Notes: generated from the letters alone by a model not told the origin. 64,000 bases of DNA from Candidatus Sphingomonas phytovorans (GCA_029202385.1 CP119314.1:3040501-3104500); one strand, 5' to 3'. Shown: positions 26,167-35,976, numbered from the stretch's first letter. A program made the numbers and translations.

Positions 26167-26523
26167 TCACCCTCGCCACATCAGCGACTTGAGTTGCGCC
26201 GTGCGCTCCGAGGTCAGCCGTGTCCGGCAGCCCGCGACCGTCATCGATTGCATCGATCCGCCGGCGAACTCGCCGCCCTCGATGACGCATTCGGTGTCGC
26301 GGAATTTCAGCCAGGCACGCTGGCTTTCGAGAAGCGCCGCGGCATAGCCGAAGCCACCGCCGCGCGAGCCGTTCTGCGCGTCCCGGCCCTTCATATAAGC
26401 GAGGGTCGCTCGCCAGACGCGGGTCATCTCGGCATCAGCCCGAGCATAGGCAGTCCCCGCCGACTGAGTCATCTGCGTCTGGGTCTGCGGGGCCGCGACG
26501 AGGAGCGCGATGGTCAGCAGCAT
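26167..26523 (-). CDS. LprI-like (DUF1311) exported protein
   Basis: A 118-residue protein with a short N-terminal hydrophobic leader ([13 protein letters not shown]). The DUF1311 pattern follows: [38 protein letters not shown], a glycine-serine stretch and [18 protein letters not shown]. The two cysteines (in TEC and AGC) are the conserved disulfide pair. Family members include lysozyme inhibitor LprI, but most are of unknown function. It overlaps the end of bioB by 10 bases and so is part of the propionate operon transcript, with no obvious metabolic link. Confidence 0.7.
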   Translation of the reverse strand: MLLTIALLVAAPQTQTQMTQSAGTAYARADAEMTRVWRATLAYMKGRDAQNGSRGGGFGYAAALLESQRAWLKFRDTECVIEGGEFAGGSMQSMTVAGCRTRLTSERTAQLKSLMWRG

Positions 26524-27641
26524 GTCTTTTCCTTCCGCATCGGCTCCTCGCCCTCCATCGGCACGAGGCCGAGCTTGGCGAACAGTGCAACATCAGCACC
26601 GCCGCCGGCATTGCCGGTGGTCAGCAGCTTCTCGCCGGTGAAGATCGAGTTGGCGCCCGCCATGAAACAGAGCGCCTGGGTCGCGTCGCTCATGCTCTCG
26701 CGCCCGGCCGAGAGGCGGACCATCGACAACGGCATGGTGATGCGCGCTACCGCGACGGTGCGGACGAACTCGATATCGTCGATCTTCGCCAGCGGCGTGT
26801 CGGCAAGCATGTTGCCCAGCACCGTGCCCTTGACCGGGACCAGAGCATTGACCGGCACGCTCTCCGGATGGCGTGGCAGGGTCGCCAGCGCATGCACGAA
26901 GCCGACCCGGTCGGCGCGGGTCTCGCCCATGCCGACGATGCCGCCGGAGCAGACATTGATGCCGGCCTGGCGCACGGTCTCCAGCGTATCGAGCCGGTCC
27001 TGGAAGGTCCGCGTCGTGATGATGTCGCCATAATGTTCGGGCGAGGTATCGATATTGTGATTGTAGTAATCGAGCCCTGCCCTGGCGAGCTGGTGCGCCT
27101 GGTGCGGCTCCAGCATGCCAAGCGTCATGCATGTCTCGAGGCCCATCGCCTTCACGCCCTCGACCATCGCGACGACCGCGCCCATGTCGCGGTCCTTCGG
27201 GTTGCGCCACGCCGCACCCATGCAGAAACGCTGCGAGCCCGCTGCCTTGGCCTCGGCGGCGGCGGCGAGGACCGCCTGGACCTCCATCAGCTTTTCGGCC
27301 TTGAGCTCGGAATCGGCCGAGGCCGACTGAGAGCAATAGCCGCAATCCTCGGGACAGCCGCCGGTCTTGATCGACAGCAATGTGCAGAGCTGCACCTCGC
27401 CCGCCGCATGATGCGCGCGGTGCACCTCCGCCGCGCGAAAGACGAGCTCGGTGAAGGGGAGATCGAACAGCGCCGCGATTTCCTGGCGGGTCCAGTCGGT
27501 ACGAAGCGGCTCCCCCTCCCGCTTGCGGGAGGGGGCTGGGGGGTGGGCGCCCGGCTTCAACGAATCTTCCGTCTGAGGATCGCGCGAGCCCACCCCCGGC
27601 CCCTCCCGCAAGCGGGAGGGGAGTTCAAAAGTGTCACTCAT
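26514..27641 (-). CDS. bioB: Biotin synthase with a repeat-derived N-terminal insertion
   Basis: A 375-residue radical SAM enzyme. The [4Fe-4S] ligands are Cys96, Cys100 and Cys103 ([13 protein letters not shown]). [29 protein letters not shown] and [19 protein letters not shown] are all BioB hallmarks. It inserts sulfur into dethiobiotin. The conserved protein begins around [16 protein letters not shown] (residue 48). Residues 7-45 are the in-frame translation of a palindromic repeat. The ATG at 27639-27641 overlaps the mutase stop (ATGA), so the repeat lies inside the coding region rather than upstream. Its place in the propionate operon suits supplying biotin to PccA. Confidence 0.9.
   Translation of the reverse strand: MSDTFELPSRLREGPGVGSRDPQTEDSLKPGAHPPAPSRKREGEPLRTDWTRQEIAALFDLPFTELVFRAAEVHRAHHAAGEVQLCTLLSIKTGGCPEDCGYCSQSASADSELKAEKLMEVQAVLAAAAEAKAAGSQRFCMGAAWRNPKDRDMGAVVAMVEGVKAMGLETCMTLGMLEPHQAHQLARAGLDYYNHNIDTSPEHYGDIITTRTFQDRLDTLETVRQAGINVCSGGIVGMGETRADRVGFVHALATLPRHPESVPVNALVPVKGTVLGNMLADTPLAKIDDIEFVRTVAVARITMPLSMVRLSAGRESMSDATQALCFMAGANSIFTGEKLLTTGNAGGGADVALFAKLGLVPMEGEEPMRKEKTCC
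27508..27623. repeat. Palindromic repeat, family C copy 2, inside bioB
   Basis: Left arm CCCTCCCGCTTGCGGGAGGG and right arm CCCTCCCGCAAGCGGGAGGG each fold as hairpins, with internal GGGGGGTGGG/CCCACCCCC pairing. The element has no stop in the bioB frame and encodes about 39 residues of the BioB N-terminus. Confidence 0.8.
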
Positions 27642-29796
27642 TCAGCAGCTTCCTCGATCGGAGGCAGGTTATGCCCCAGCAGTTTCAATACTTCGCCGGC
27701 CGCGTTGACCAGATTGGTCCCGGGGCCGAAAATCCCCTGCACGCCGGCGTCGCGCAGATATTGATAATCCTGCGCCGGGATAACCCCGCCGGCGATCACC
27801 TTGATGTCGCTCCGGCCAGCCTCGCGCAGATGGCCGATCAGTTCCGGGATCAATGTCTTGTGCCCGGCCGCCAGCGACGAAGCCCCGACCACGTCGACGT
27901 CCGACGCGATGGCCAGATCGGCGGCTTCCTTCGGCGTCTGGAACAACGGCCCCGGCACCACCTCGAAACCGAGATCGCCGAATGCCGACGAGACGAGGTT
28001 CGCCCCGCGATCATGCCCGTCCTGCCCCATCTTGGCGACGAGCAGGCGCGGTTTGCGGCCCATGCGATGGGTCAGCGAATTCACCCCGTCGAGCAGGCCC
28101 AGCCAGCGCCGGTCGAACTCGTGCGCGCCACCATAGATGCCGGAAACCGGCGTCGGCTTGGTGCCGTAGCGACCGAACACATCCTCCATCGCCTGGCTGA
28201 TCTCGCCGAGCGTCGCGCGCTGGCGGGCGCATTCGACCGCGAGGCCGAGGACGTTTTCGCTACCCGCTGCGCCCTCGCGCAACGCATCGAGCGCCGCCCG
28301 GCATTTCGTCTCGTCACGCCCGGCCTTGGATTTCCTGATCCGCGCGATCTGCGATTCCCGCACCGCGACGTTATCGACGTCGAGGATGTCGATCGAATCC
28401 TCTTCGGCGAGCTTGTACTTGTTGACGCCGACGATCACGTCCTCGCCCATGTCGACCCGCGCCGCGCGCCCGGCCGAGGCTTCCTCGATCATCGCCTTGG
28501 GCCAGCCGGCGGCGACCGCTTTCGCCATGCCCCCCTCGGCCTCGACCCGCTCGATGATCTCCCAGGCCTTGTCGTACAGTTCCTGGGTCAGGCTCTCGAT
28601 ATAATAGCTGCCGCCGAGAGGATCGACGACGTTGGTCATCCCCGTCTCTTCCTGGATCACGATCTGCGTGTTGCGCGCGATCCGGGCGGAGAAATCGGTT
28701 GGAAGCGCGATCGCCTCGTCGAGCGCATTGGTGTGCAGCGCTCTGCGTCCCGCCGTGCATCGCTGCCATCGCCTCGATCGTGGTGCGGATGCACATTGTT
28801 GTACGCGTCCTGCGCCGTCAGCGACCAGCCCGAGGTCTGGCAATGCGTGCGCAGGGCAGCGGACGTTCGTTCTTCGCGCCGAAATCCGTCATGACCAGCT
28901 TCGCCCAGATCAGCGCGCGCCGCCCGCAGCTTCGCGACCTCCATGAAGAAGTTCATGCCGATCGCCCAGAAGAAGGACAGCCGCGCGGCGAACGCATCGA
29001 CGATCGAGCCCGGAGGCCCTCGCGCGCCGGCGCGGATTATTCGACGCCGTCGGCCAGCGTGATAGCCGAGCTCGAGATCCTGCGTCGCTCCGGCCTCCTG
29101 CATGTGATAGCCGGAGATCGAGATCGAGTTGAACTTCGGCATGTTCGCGCGAGGTGATAGGCGAAGATGTCGCCGATGATCCGCATGGAGGGCGCGGGCG
29201 GGTAGATATAGGTGTTGCGGACCATGAACTCCTTGAGGATGTCGTTCTGGATGGTCCCCGAGAGCTTGGCCTGCGGCACGCCCTGTTCTTCGCGCCGCGA
29301 CGATGATAGAGCGCCAGGACCGGCAGCACCGCGCCGTTCATCGTCATCGAGACGCTCATCTGGTCGAGCGGGATGCCGGAGAACAGCGTGCGCATGTCGT
29401 AGATCGAGTCGATCGCGACGCCGGCCATGCCGACATCGCCCGCGACGCGCGGATGATCGCTGTCATAGCCGCGATGGGTCGCCAGATCGAAGGCGACCGA
29501 CAGCCCCTTCTGCCCGGCGGCGAGGTTGCGCCGGTAGAAGGCGTTCGAATCCTCGGCCGTGGAGAAGCCGGCATATTGCCGGATCGTCCAGGGCTGGTTG
29601 ACGTACATGGTCGGGTAGGGCCCGCGCAGATAGGGCGCGAGCCCGGGCAGGCGTCGTCGACGAACGGCAAGGTCCGTCGGCAGGTGTAGAGCGGCTTGAC
29701 CGCGATCCCCTCGGGCGTGTGCCAGGTCAGGTCCTTGCCCTTCACCTCCTTCGCGGCGGCGGCGCTCCAGGCGTCCAGGGTGGGCTTGTCGGTCAT
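27638..29796 (-). pseudogene. scpA: Methylmalonyl-CoA mutase, reading frame broken by many frameshifts
   Basis: From the ATG at 29794-29796 ([17 protein letters not shown]) to 27638 the region encodes all parts of a roughly 719-residue adenosylcobalamin-dependent mutase, in order but in changing frames. Recognisable pieces are [104 protein letters not shown] and RTTIEAMAA. From about 28740 downward the frame is clean through the cobalamin motif GQDGHDRGAN to the end. At least nine frame changes fall between 29690 and 28740. Two near 28795 and 28745 look like single inserted bases, and one near 28875 looks like one missing base. As written no full mutase can be made; sequencing error is a serious alternative. 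The stop overlaps the bioB start. Confidence 0.85.
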
Positions 29797-29797
29797 A

Positions 29798-29879
29798 GCT
29801 GTTGCCCGGCGAAGGCCGGGGCCCAGTATCGGGCCGCTCGTGCCTGGACCCCGACCTTCGCCGGGGAACAAGAATAGCT
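29798..29879. repeat. Palindromic intergenic repeat, family D
   Basis: AGCTGTTGCCCGGCGAAGG near the left end pairs with CCTTCGCCGGGGAACAAGAATAGCT near the right, with GGGGCCCA/TGGACCCC inside. It fills the gap between the enoyl-CoA hydratase and mutase genes. A related half element is at 33409-33424. Confidence 0.7.
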
Positions 29880-29884
29880 TGTCA

Positions 29885-30667
29885 TCACGCGCCCCGGAAC
29901 TCGGGCTTGCGCTTCTGCAGGAAGGCGATGCCGCCCTCCATCGAATCCGCCGATCCGCGCGCCGCGCGCTGGTTCTCCGCCTCGCGCAGCATTGCAGTGG
30001 CGTAATCGACCTCGAGCGCATGGGCGAGGCCGCGCCGCATCAGGCCGAGCGCGACCGTCGGCCCCGCCGCAAGCCGCTCCGCCAGCGCGAACACCTCGGC
30101 ATCGAGTGCGTCATCAGCCGTAACCTTGTGGATCATGCCCCAGTCGAGCGCCTTTGCCGCGGGAACCCGCTCGCCGAGCATCATCATCTCGGTCGCGCGG
30201 GCCTTGCCGATCAGCCGGGGCAGCATCCAGCTTGCGCCGCCATCGGGCACGAGCCCGATATTGACGAAGGCCTGGAGGAAATAGGCGGTCTCGCTCGCCA
30301 CGCAGAAATCGGCGGCGAGCGCCAGGCTGCACCCGATCCCCGCCGCCGGCCCGCGCACCGCGCTGACCACCGGCACGCCGAGATCGGCGACCGCCTCGAT
30401 CGTCCGGTTATAATGGTTGGTCAGCGCCTGATAGGTCGCCTCGCCCGGATTGTCGGACCCCAGCGCGCCACCCGCGACGTCGGCGCCCGAGCAGAAGGCC
30501 CGGCCCGCCCCCGCGAACAGCACCGCCCGCGCCCCGTCGAGCGCGCCAAGCGCATCGCGCAGTTCGTCGAACATCGCCGGGGGTGCCGCGTTGAGACGTT
30601 CCGGCCGGTTGAGCGTCAGGACAAGAACGTCGCCGCGCCGCTCGCTCAGGATATGCTCATAGGCCAT
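29885..30667 (-). CDS. Enoyl-CoA hydratase/isomerase family protein
   Basis: A 260-residue crotonase-fold protein. The oxyanion-hole segments are AGAGRAFCSGADV (about residues 52-64) and GPAAGIGCSLALAADF (about 105-120). GLVPDGGASWMLPRLIGKARA then carries the catalytic-region aspartate in PDGG rather than a Glu. This resembles PaaG/2-(1,2-epoxyphenylacetyl) isomerase-like members. Its position between epimerase and mutase suggests action on a CoA thioester feeding propionyl-CoA, such as branched-chain or odd-chain acyl-CoA breakdown; this is inference. Its start overlaps the epimerase stop by one base (TAATG). Confidence 0.85.
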   Translation of the reverse strand: MAYEHILSERRGDVLVLTLNRPERLNAAPPAMFDELRDALGALDGARAVLFAGAGRAFCSGADVAGGALGSDNPGEATYQALTNHYNRTIEAVADLGVPVVSAVRGPAAGIGCSLALAADFCVASETAYFLQAFVNIGLVPDGGASWMLPRLIGKARATEMMMLGERVPAAKALDWGMIHKVTADDALDAEVFALAERLAAGPTVALGLMRRGLAHALEVDYATAMLREAENQRAARGSADSMEGGIAFLQKRKPEFRGA

Positions 30668-31092
30668 TAGTGGCTCCCCTCGCCCCTGGGCGTTTCCATG
30701 ATCTCGGTCAGCACCCCGCCCATATCCTTCGGGTGGACGAAGAAAATCGGCGTGCCGTGCGCGCCAATGCGCGGCTCGCCCAGCACGCGCGCGCCTTTGG
30801 CCTCGAACCAGGCCTTTGCCTCGTGGATGTCGGGCACTTCGTAGCAGAGATGGTGCTGCCCGCCGGCCGGATTCTTGGCGAGGAAGCCGTTGATCGGCGA
30901 CGTCGCGTCATATGGCTCGATCAGTTCGATCTGCGTGTTAGGCGTGTCGACGAAACACACCTTCACACCCTGCGCAGGCAGATCGAACGGCTCGTGGATC
31001 CTGGTCGCCCCCATCACGTCGCGATAAAAGGGGATCGCGTCGGCGATCGACGGCGTCGCCACGCCGACATGGTTGAGGCGACCGATGATCAT
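30667..31092 (-). CDS. mce: Methylmalonyl-CoA epimerase
   Basis: A 141-residue VOC-fold protein. The metal ligands are His8 (RLNHVGVA), a His in GGQHHLCYEV and a late Glu in GVLTEIME, with IELIEPYD between. Length and motifs match bacterial methylmalonyl-CoA epimerases, which interconvert (S)- and (R)-methylmalonyl-CoA between the carboxylase and the mutase. Its gene neighbours are pccB upstream and the mutase downstream. The start overlaps the stop of the preceding small exported protein by four bases and its own stop overlaps the next start, indicating tight coupling. Confidence 0.92.
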   Translation of the reverse strand: MIIGRLNHVGVATPSIADAIPFYRDVMGATRIHEPFDLPAQGVKVCFVDTPNTQIELIEPYDATSPINGFLAKNPAGGQHHLCYEVPDIHEAKAWFEAKGARVLGEPRIGAHGTPIFFVHPKDMGGVLTEIMETPRGEGSH

Positions 31093-31622
31093 TTCGACGC
31101 AGCCGGGGCGGCAGCAGGCGTTCGCGTCGGGACCTGGCCGAGCACATAGCCGCAGGTCTCGAGCACCTGCTTGATCGGCGTGTCGCTAGGCGGACCGGCG
31201 AAGGTCGCGTCGACCGCATTGTTCATCGGATCGATCACGCGCAGCTTGATCTCCTTGGCATGCGCGATCGCCGAGGCAAGCGTGGTGACCACCTGATCGT
31301 CGGCGACATAGGTGCCCTTGCCCGGAAATTCCCAGTTGGTGCCGAGCGGCGATCCGCCATCGACCTGGATCGACACCGGTCGCGGCGTCGCGGCGGCGAA
31401 CGGTAGGCTGGGGATGAACTGGATCGAGACGATATTCTCCGTGCGCCGGTCGCAGCGAACGACAAGCTGGCCATTGCCCTCCCGCGAGGCAGCCCAGACC
31501 TTGCCCGATTTCGCGCCGGTCGCTGGGTCGGACTGCAGGCGCGGCGTCCAGGGAGCGGCGGGCGCTGGTGCAGCGGCAGCCGGCGCGGCTGCCTGAAGGG
31601 CCATGGTCAGGAAAAGGATCAT
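31089..31622 (-). CDS. Hypothetical exported protein of the propionate operon
   Basis: A 177-residue protein. It has a hydrophobic leader (MILFLTMALQAAAPAAAAP) and an alanine/proline-rich region to about residue 25. The body includes VWAASREGNGQLVVRCDRRTENIVSIQFIP and a late cysteine in ETCGYVLG; with the Cys in RCDRR this could form a disulfide. The C-terminus is again Ala/Pro-rich. It loosely resembles small periplasmic proteins of the invasion-associated-locus-B kind, but I cannot assign a family. It is coupled to mce by an ATGA overlap. An exported protein in a cytoplasmic CoA pathway operon is unexpected. Confidence 0.6.
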   Translation of the reverse strand: MILFLTMALQAAAPAAAAPAPAAPWTPRLQSDPATGAKSGKVWAASREGNGQLVVRCDRRTENIVSIQFIPSLPFAAATPRPVSIQVDGGSPLGTNWEFPGKGTYVADDQVVTTLASAIAHAKEIKLRVIDPMNNAVDATFAGPPSDTPIKQVLETCGYVLGQVPTRTPAAAPAASK

Positions 31623-31702
31623 GCATCACCTGTCATCTGTTGAGGACCTTTACCTGCGCCCAAGCCGGCATTGAGCGCAACAGCCTCGCGCAACGACACG
31701 CC

Positions 31703-33229
31703 TCAAAGCGGTATGTTGTCGTGCTTCTTCCACGGATTCTCGATGCTCTTGCCACGCAGCTTGCGCAGGCCGAGCGCGATCCGGCGGCGGGTCGAATGCG
31801 GCTGGATCACCTCGTCGATGAACCCCTTCGACGCCGCCACGAACGGGTTGGCGAACCGTGCCTCATATTCGGCGGTGCGCGCGGCGATCTCTTCCGGGCT
31901 CTTCCCGCGGAAGATGATCTCGACCGCGCCCTTCGCGCCCATCACCGCGATCTCGGCGGTCGGCCAGGCATAGTTGAGGTCGCCGCGCAGATGCTTCGAC
32001 GCCATGACGTCATAGGCGCCGCCATAGGCCTTGCGCGTGATAACGGTGATCTTGGGCACGGTCGCCTCGGCATAGGCGAAGAGCAGCTTCGCGCCGTGCT
32101 TGATGATGCCGTTCAGTTCCTGCGCCGTCCCCGGCAGGAAGCCCGGCACATCGACGAAAGTGACGATCGGGATCTCGAACGCGTCGCAGAAGCGCACGAA
32201 GCGCGCAGCCTTCTTGGATGAATTGATATCGAGGCAGCCGGCCAGCACCATCGGCTGGTTGGCGACCACGCCGACGGTGCGGCCCTCGATCCGGCCGAAA
32301 CCGATGATGATGTTTCCGGCATGAGTCGGCTGGACTTCGAAGAAATCGCCCTCGTCGACCGTCTTCCGGATCAGCTCGTGCATGTCATAGGGCTGGTTGG
32401 CCGAGGCGGGCACCAGCGTGTCGAGGCTGTTCTCGATCCGGTCCCACGGATCGGAGCAAGGCCGTTCAGGCACCGCCTCGCGATTGGAGGCTGGCAGGAA
32501 ATCGACGAAGTCGCGGGCCGCGCGCAACGCCTCGATATCGTCATCAAAGGCGATGTCGGCGACGCCCGACCTGGTGGTATGAGTCACCGCGCCACCCAGT
32601 TCCTCCTGCGTGACGATCTCGTTGGTCACTGTCTTCACGACATCCGGCCCAGTGACGAACATGTAGGAACTGTCCTTCACCATGAAGATGAAGTCGGTCA
32701 TGGCCGGACTGTACACCGCGCCGCCGGCGCAAGGCCCCATGATCAGCGAGATCTGCGGCACGACGCCACTGGCCAGCACGTTGCGCTGGAACACCTCGGC
32801 ATAGCCGCCGAGCGAGGCGACGCCTTCCTGGATTCGCGCGCCGCCCGAATCGTTCAGGCCGATCACCGGCGCGCCGACCTTCATCGCCATGTCCATGATC
32901 TTGCAGATCTTCTGCGCATGCCGCTCGCTGAGCGACCCGCCGAACACGGTGAAATCCTGGCTGTAGACGAAGACCAGCCGGCCATTGATCGTGCCCGAGC
33001 CGGTCACCACACCGTCGCCGGGAATGACCTGGTCGGGCATGCCGAAATCGACGCAATTATGCTCGACATACATGTCGAGCTCCTCGAACGACCCCTCGTC
33101 GAGCAGAACCTGCAGCCGCTCGCGCGCGGTGAGTTTGCCCCGTGCATGCTGCGCCGCGATCCGCTTCTCGCCGCCGCCCATGCGGGCGGCCTCGCGACGG
33201 CGCTCAAGCTCCTCGATCGTCGACGACAT
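31703..33229 (-). CDS. pccB: Propionyl-CoA carboxylase beta subunit
   Basis: A 508-residue carboxyltransferase. The N-terminal half has [15 protein letters not shown] residues, [21 protein letters not shown] and [13 protein letters not shown] (acyl-CoA oxyanion hole). The C-terminal half has [14 protein letters not shown] and the [14 protein letters not shown] region. It moves the carboxyl group from biotin on PccA to propionyl-CoA. I use the ATG at 33227-33229 ([12 protein letters not shown]); the longer frame upstream reads into the promoter. It is the first gene of the minus-strand operon, preceded by the tandem TTTGCAAA-type sites shared with pccR. Confidence 0.94.
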   Translation of the reverse strand: MSSTIEELERRREAARMGGGEKRIAAQHARGKLTARERLQVLLDEGSFEELDMYVEHNCVDFGMPDQVIPGDGVVTGSGTINGRLVFVYSQDFTVFGGSLSERHAQKICKIMDMAMKVGAPVIGLNDSGGARIQEGVASLGGYAEVFQRNVLASGVVPQISLIMGPCAGGAVYSPAMTDFIFMVKDSSYMFVTGPDVVKTVTNEIVTQEELGGAVTHTTRSGVADIAFDDDIEALRAARDFVDFLPASNREAVPERPCSDPWDRIENSLDTLVPASANQPYDMHELIRKTVDEGDFFEVQPTHAGNIIIGFGRIEGRTVGVVANQPMVLAGCLDINSSKKAARFVRFCDAFEIPIVTFVDVPGFLPGTAQELNGIIKHGAKLLFAYAEATVPKITVITRKAYGGAYDVMASKHLRGDLNYAWPTAEIAVMGAKGAVEIIFRGKSPEEIAARTAEYEARFANPFVAASKGFIDEVIQPHSTRRRIALGLRKLRGKSIENPWKKHDNIPL

Positions 33230-33276
33230 GGGGTACTCCGGTACTGGGGAGCGTTTCTCTTTCAAGCTGCGGGGCG

Positions 33277-33322
33277 TTTTGCAAATGTGAATTTGCAAAG
33301 TTGCGAATAGATGATTTGCGAA
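33277..33322. promoter_or_regulatory. Tandem TTTGCAAA-type operators between pccB and pccR
   Basis: Two perfect TTTGCAAA palindromes at 33278-33285 and 33292-33299 are separated by six bases. They are followed by two degenerate copies, GTTGCGAA at 33300-33307 and TTTGCGAA at 33315-33322, spaced seven bases apart. The four half-sites form two tandem pairs in the 212-base gap between divergent pccB and pccR. TTTGCAAA pairs are the motif reported for ScfR/PccR regulators, so this is very likely the regulator's own operator. Confidence 0.75.
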
Positions 33323-33408
33323 GTAGTTCCCGACAAAGGTCGGAGTTCGGTCGGGAGCCGTTGCCTCGGTAGCCGCGCATATCACCACTTCGACCGTCCC
33401 AACTGGAT

Positions 33409-33424
33409 CCCGGCCTTTGCCGGG
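33409..33424. repeat. Half palindromic element (family D-like) in the pccR leader
   Basis: CCCGGC-CTTT-GCCGGG, a 6-base stem with a 4-base loop, lies 18 bases before the pccR start. Its sequence resembles one arm of the element at 29798-29879. It may simply be a truncated repeat. Confidence 0.45.
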
Positions 33425-33441
33425 GAAGCAGGATAAGCAGC

Positions 33442-34830
33442 ATGCCCCGCACCCCGCGCCTCTATGCCGGAGAACAGCTCCGCGCCCTTCGGCGGAGCGC
33501 CGGGCTCAACCAGGCGGCGATGGCGGCGCGGCTCGGCATTTCGGTCAGCTATCTTTCACAGCTCGAAAGCGGCGATCGCCCCCTCACCCCCTCGGTGACC
33601 GCCGCCCTGCGCCGCCGCCACCCCGGCGCGCTGATCGAAAGCGAGGCGCCGGCCATGCGCCTGAGCGGCCTGGCCGCGGCACTGGCCGACCCGCTCCTTC
33701 CCCCGGCACCACCGCCCGAGGCGATCGAGCGGCTCGCCGAGGAACGGCCCGAGATCGCCGACCGGATCATCACGCTGCACGCCGCCGTCCGCGCCGCCGA
33801 GGAGCGGCTTCAGATGGTCGAGGAGAGCATGACCTCGGGCATCTCCGGCGCGGGGGCCCGCATGCCGTGGGAGGCGGTGCGCGACTGGTTCCATTTCGCC
33901 GGCAACTATGTCGATCCGCTCGACCGCGCGGCCGAATCGCTGGCGGAGGAACTGGGGCCCGACGAGACGGCGTTCATCGCACGGCTCGCCACCCACGGCA
34001 TCGCCATCGTCGCGGCGCCCGACGAGGCGGCGCCGCTCCGCGCGCTCGACCGGCAGCGCGGCACGTTGTCGCTCAACGGCGCGATGCCGCCCGAGAGCCG
34101 CCGCTTCCTGATCGCGCACCAGCTCGTCGCGATCGAGTTCGCCGGCACGATCCAGGAGATCGTCGACGGCGCGTCGGTATCAAGTTCGGAGGCGCGCAAC
34201 CTGCTGCGCATCGGCCTTGCCAATTATGCCGCCGGCGCGCTCACCATGCCCTATGGCCGCTTTCGCTCCACCGCGCGCCAGATGCGCCACGATATCGACC
34301 GCCTGTGCCGCCGCTTCGGCGTCAGTTTCGAACAGGCCTGCCACCGCCTCTCCACGTTGCAGCGCTCGGGGGCCGAGGGGATCCCCTTCTATTTCTGCCG
34401 GGTCGACATGGCCGGCAACATCACCAAGCGGCATTCGGCGACACGACTGCAATTCGCCCGCTTCGGCGGCGCCTGCCCGTTGTGGATCGTGCACGAAGCA
34501 GTCGCCATCCCCGACCGGATCGTGGTGCAGCATGCCGAGACGCCCGACGGCGTGCGCTATGTCTCGATGGCGAAGGGCCTGGTGAAGCCATCGGGCAGCT
34601 TCACCCGCAGCCCGCGCCGCTACGCAGTAACGCTCGGCTGCGAAGCGGAGCATGCCGCCGACTTCGTCTATGCCGATGCGCTCGACCGGACGGCGCCACC
34701 GATCCCGATCGGCATTTCCTGCCGGCTCTGCCCGCGCGACGATTGCGACCAGCGCGCCTTCCCGCCAGCCGACCGCGACATCGCGGTCGACCCCGATCTC
34801 CGCGGGACGGTGCCATACCGGGTGGTCTAG
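33442..34830 (+). CDS. pccR: Short-chain fatty acyl-CoA regulator (ScfR/PccR family)
   Basis: A 462-residue regulator. An N-terminal XRE helix-turn-helix (about residues 8-62: [32 protein letters not shown]) is followed by a long ImmA/IrrE-like middle region and a C-terminal domain. The middle region includes [14 protein letters not shown]. The C-terminal domain has the Cys cluster [10 protein letters not shown] near residues 430-440. This layout matches PrpR/RamB/PccR short-chain acyl regulators, which sense propionyl-CoA or related thioesters. It is divergent from pccB, with perfect TTTGCAAA pairs between, so it should control the propionyl-CoA carboxylase operon and itself. Confidence 0.88.
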   Translation: MPRTPRLYAGEQLRALRRSAGLNQAAMAARLGISVSYLSQLESGDRPLTPSVTAALRRRHPGALIESEAPAMRLSGLAAALADPLLPPAPPPEAIERLAEERPEIADRIITLHAAVRAAEERLQMVEESMTSGISGAGARMPWEAVRDWFHFAGNYVDPLDRAAESLAEELGPDETAFIARLATHGIAIVAAPDEAAPLRALDRQRGTLSLNGAMPPESRRFLIAHQLVAIEFAGTIQEIVDGASVSSSEARNLLRIGLANYAAGALTMPYGRFRSTARQMRHDIDRLCRRFGVSFEQACHRLSTLQRSGAEGIPFYFCRVDMAGNITKRHSATRLQFARFGGACPLWIVHEAVAIPDRIVVQHAETPDGVRYVSMAKGLVKPSGSFTRSPRRYAVTLGCEAEHAADFVYADALDRTAPPIPIGISCRLCPRDDCDQRAFPPADRDIAVDPDLRGTVPYRVV

Positions 34831-34855
34831 CGCTTCGAAATCCGTTCCCCTGTTT

Positions 34856-34931
34856 CCGTTCGTGTCGAGCGAAGTCGAGACATTTTGACTGGCCGCAGCG
34901 CAGGTTTCTCGACTTCGCTCGAAACGAACGG
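34856..34931. repeat. Inverted repeat, family B copy 1
   Basis: Arms of 25 bases at the two ends (CCGTTCGTGTCGAGCGAAG... and ...CTTCGCTCGAAACGAACGG) are complementary at 24 positions, around a 26-base loop. The element lies between pccR and the EamA transporter gene. A diverged copy is at 53597-53664. Confidence 0.8.
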
Positions 34932-35049
34932 CGTTGGATGGATGTCGTCCAGGCAAAGCACGAAAAAGCGACTCCGGCCGCCATGGCTGGCCGAACCGCC
35001 CAGCGTGCGGTAACCCGCTCACCCTTCACGACCGGGCGGAAAAGACAGC

Positions 35050-35976
35050 ATGCAAGACAACCCCGCCCCGACCTCGCGCGCCACTCTCAACGCCTATTTC
35101 TTCCTCGCCATCGTCATGTTGTTCTGGGCCGGGAACGCGATCGTCGGGCGCGCCGTGCGCGATGATATCCCGCCTTTCACCCTCGCGCTGGTGCGCTGGG
35201 CCGGGGCTACCGCGATCCTGATGCCGTTCGCCTGGCAACGGCTGCGCGCCGATGCGCCCGTGCTGCGCGCGAACTGGCGGATCGTGCTGGTCCTCGGGCT
35301 GCTCGGCGTCGCCGCGTTCAACGCCTTCCTCTATTCCGGCCTGCGCCACACCACCGCGACCAATTCGATGCTGATCCAGGCAGGTATCCCGGCAATGGTC
35401 GTGCTGTTCGCACGCCTGATCTTTCGTGAACGGGCGGCGTTGCTTCAGGTTCTCGGCGTCATCGCCTCGACGATCGGCGTAGGCTGGGTCGTCTCGCGGG
35501 GCGACCTCGCGACCCTGCTCCATCTCCAGCTCGGCACGGGGGACTTGCTGATCCTCTGCGCGATCGTGGCGTGGTCGCTTTATACCGTATTGCTGCGGCT
35601 CAGGCCCGATGTCGATCCGCTGAGCTTCCTCGCGGCCACCTTCGTCATCGCCACGCTCACCATGCTGCCGCTGGCGGCGCAGGAATGGTTGAACGGCGCC
35701 TCGGTCACCTGGCGTCCCTCGACGATCGGCGCCTTCGCCTATGTCGCGGTGCTGCCGTCGCTGATCGCTTATTCGCTCTACAATCGAGCGGTCGGCACGC
35801 TCGGCGCTGGCCGGGCCGGACAGATGATCGCGCTGATGCCACTGTTCGGCGCCCTGCTCGCCGCCCTTCTGCTCGGCGAGGCACTCCACGCCTTCCACTT
35901 CTGGGGCATGGCGTTCATCGTCGCCGGCATCCTGCTCTCGGCGATCGCCGGACGAGGCGGCCCGGTCAAGGACTGA
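35050..35976 (+). CDS. EamA-family (DMT superfamily) transporter
   Basis: A 308-residue protein with ten membrane helices arranged as two EamA repeats. The first begins AYFFLAIVMLFWAGNAIVGRAV; the second begins LGTGDLLILCAIVAWSLYTVLLR at about residue 161. The paired motifs FWAGN...R and LALVRWAGA are typical of the drug/metabolite transporter superfamily. It probably exports or imports small metabolites or amino acids across the inner membrane. No neighbour points to a substrate, although it is the gene immediately before the peptide-modification cassette and a role in export of its product cannot be excluded. Confidence 0.85.
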   Translation: MQDNPAPTSRATLNAYFFLAIVMLFWAGNAIVGRAVRDDIPPFTLALVRWAGATAILMPFAWQRLRADAPVLRANWRIVLVLGLLGVAAFNAFLYSGLRHTTATNSMLIQAGIPAMVVLFARLIFRERAALLQVLGVIASTIGVGWVVSRGDLATLLHLQLGTGDLLILCAIVAWSLYTVLLRLRPDVDPLSFLAATFVIATLTMLPLAAQEWLNGASVTWRPSTIGAFAYVAVLPSLIAYSLYNRAVGTLGAGRAGQMIALMPLFGALLAALLLGEALHAFHFWGMAFIVAGILLSAIAGRGGPVKD

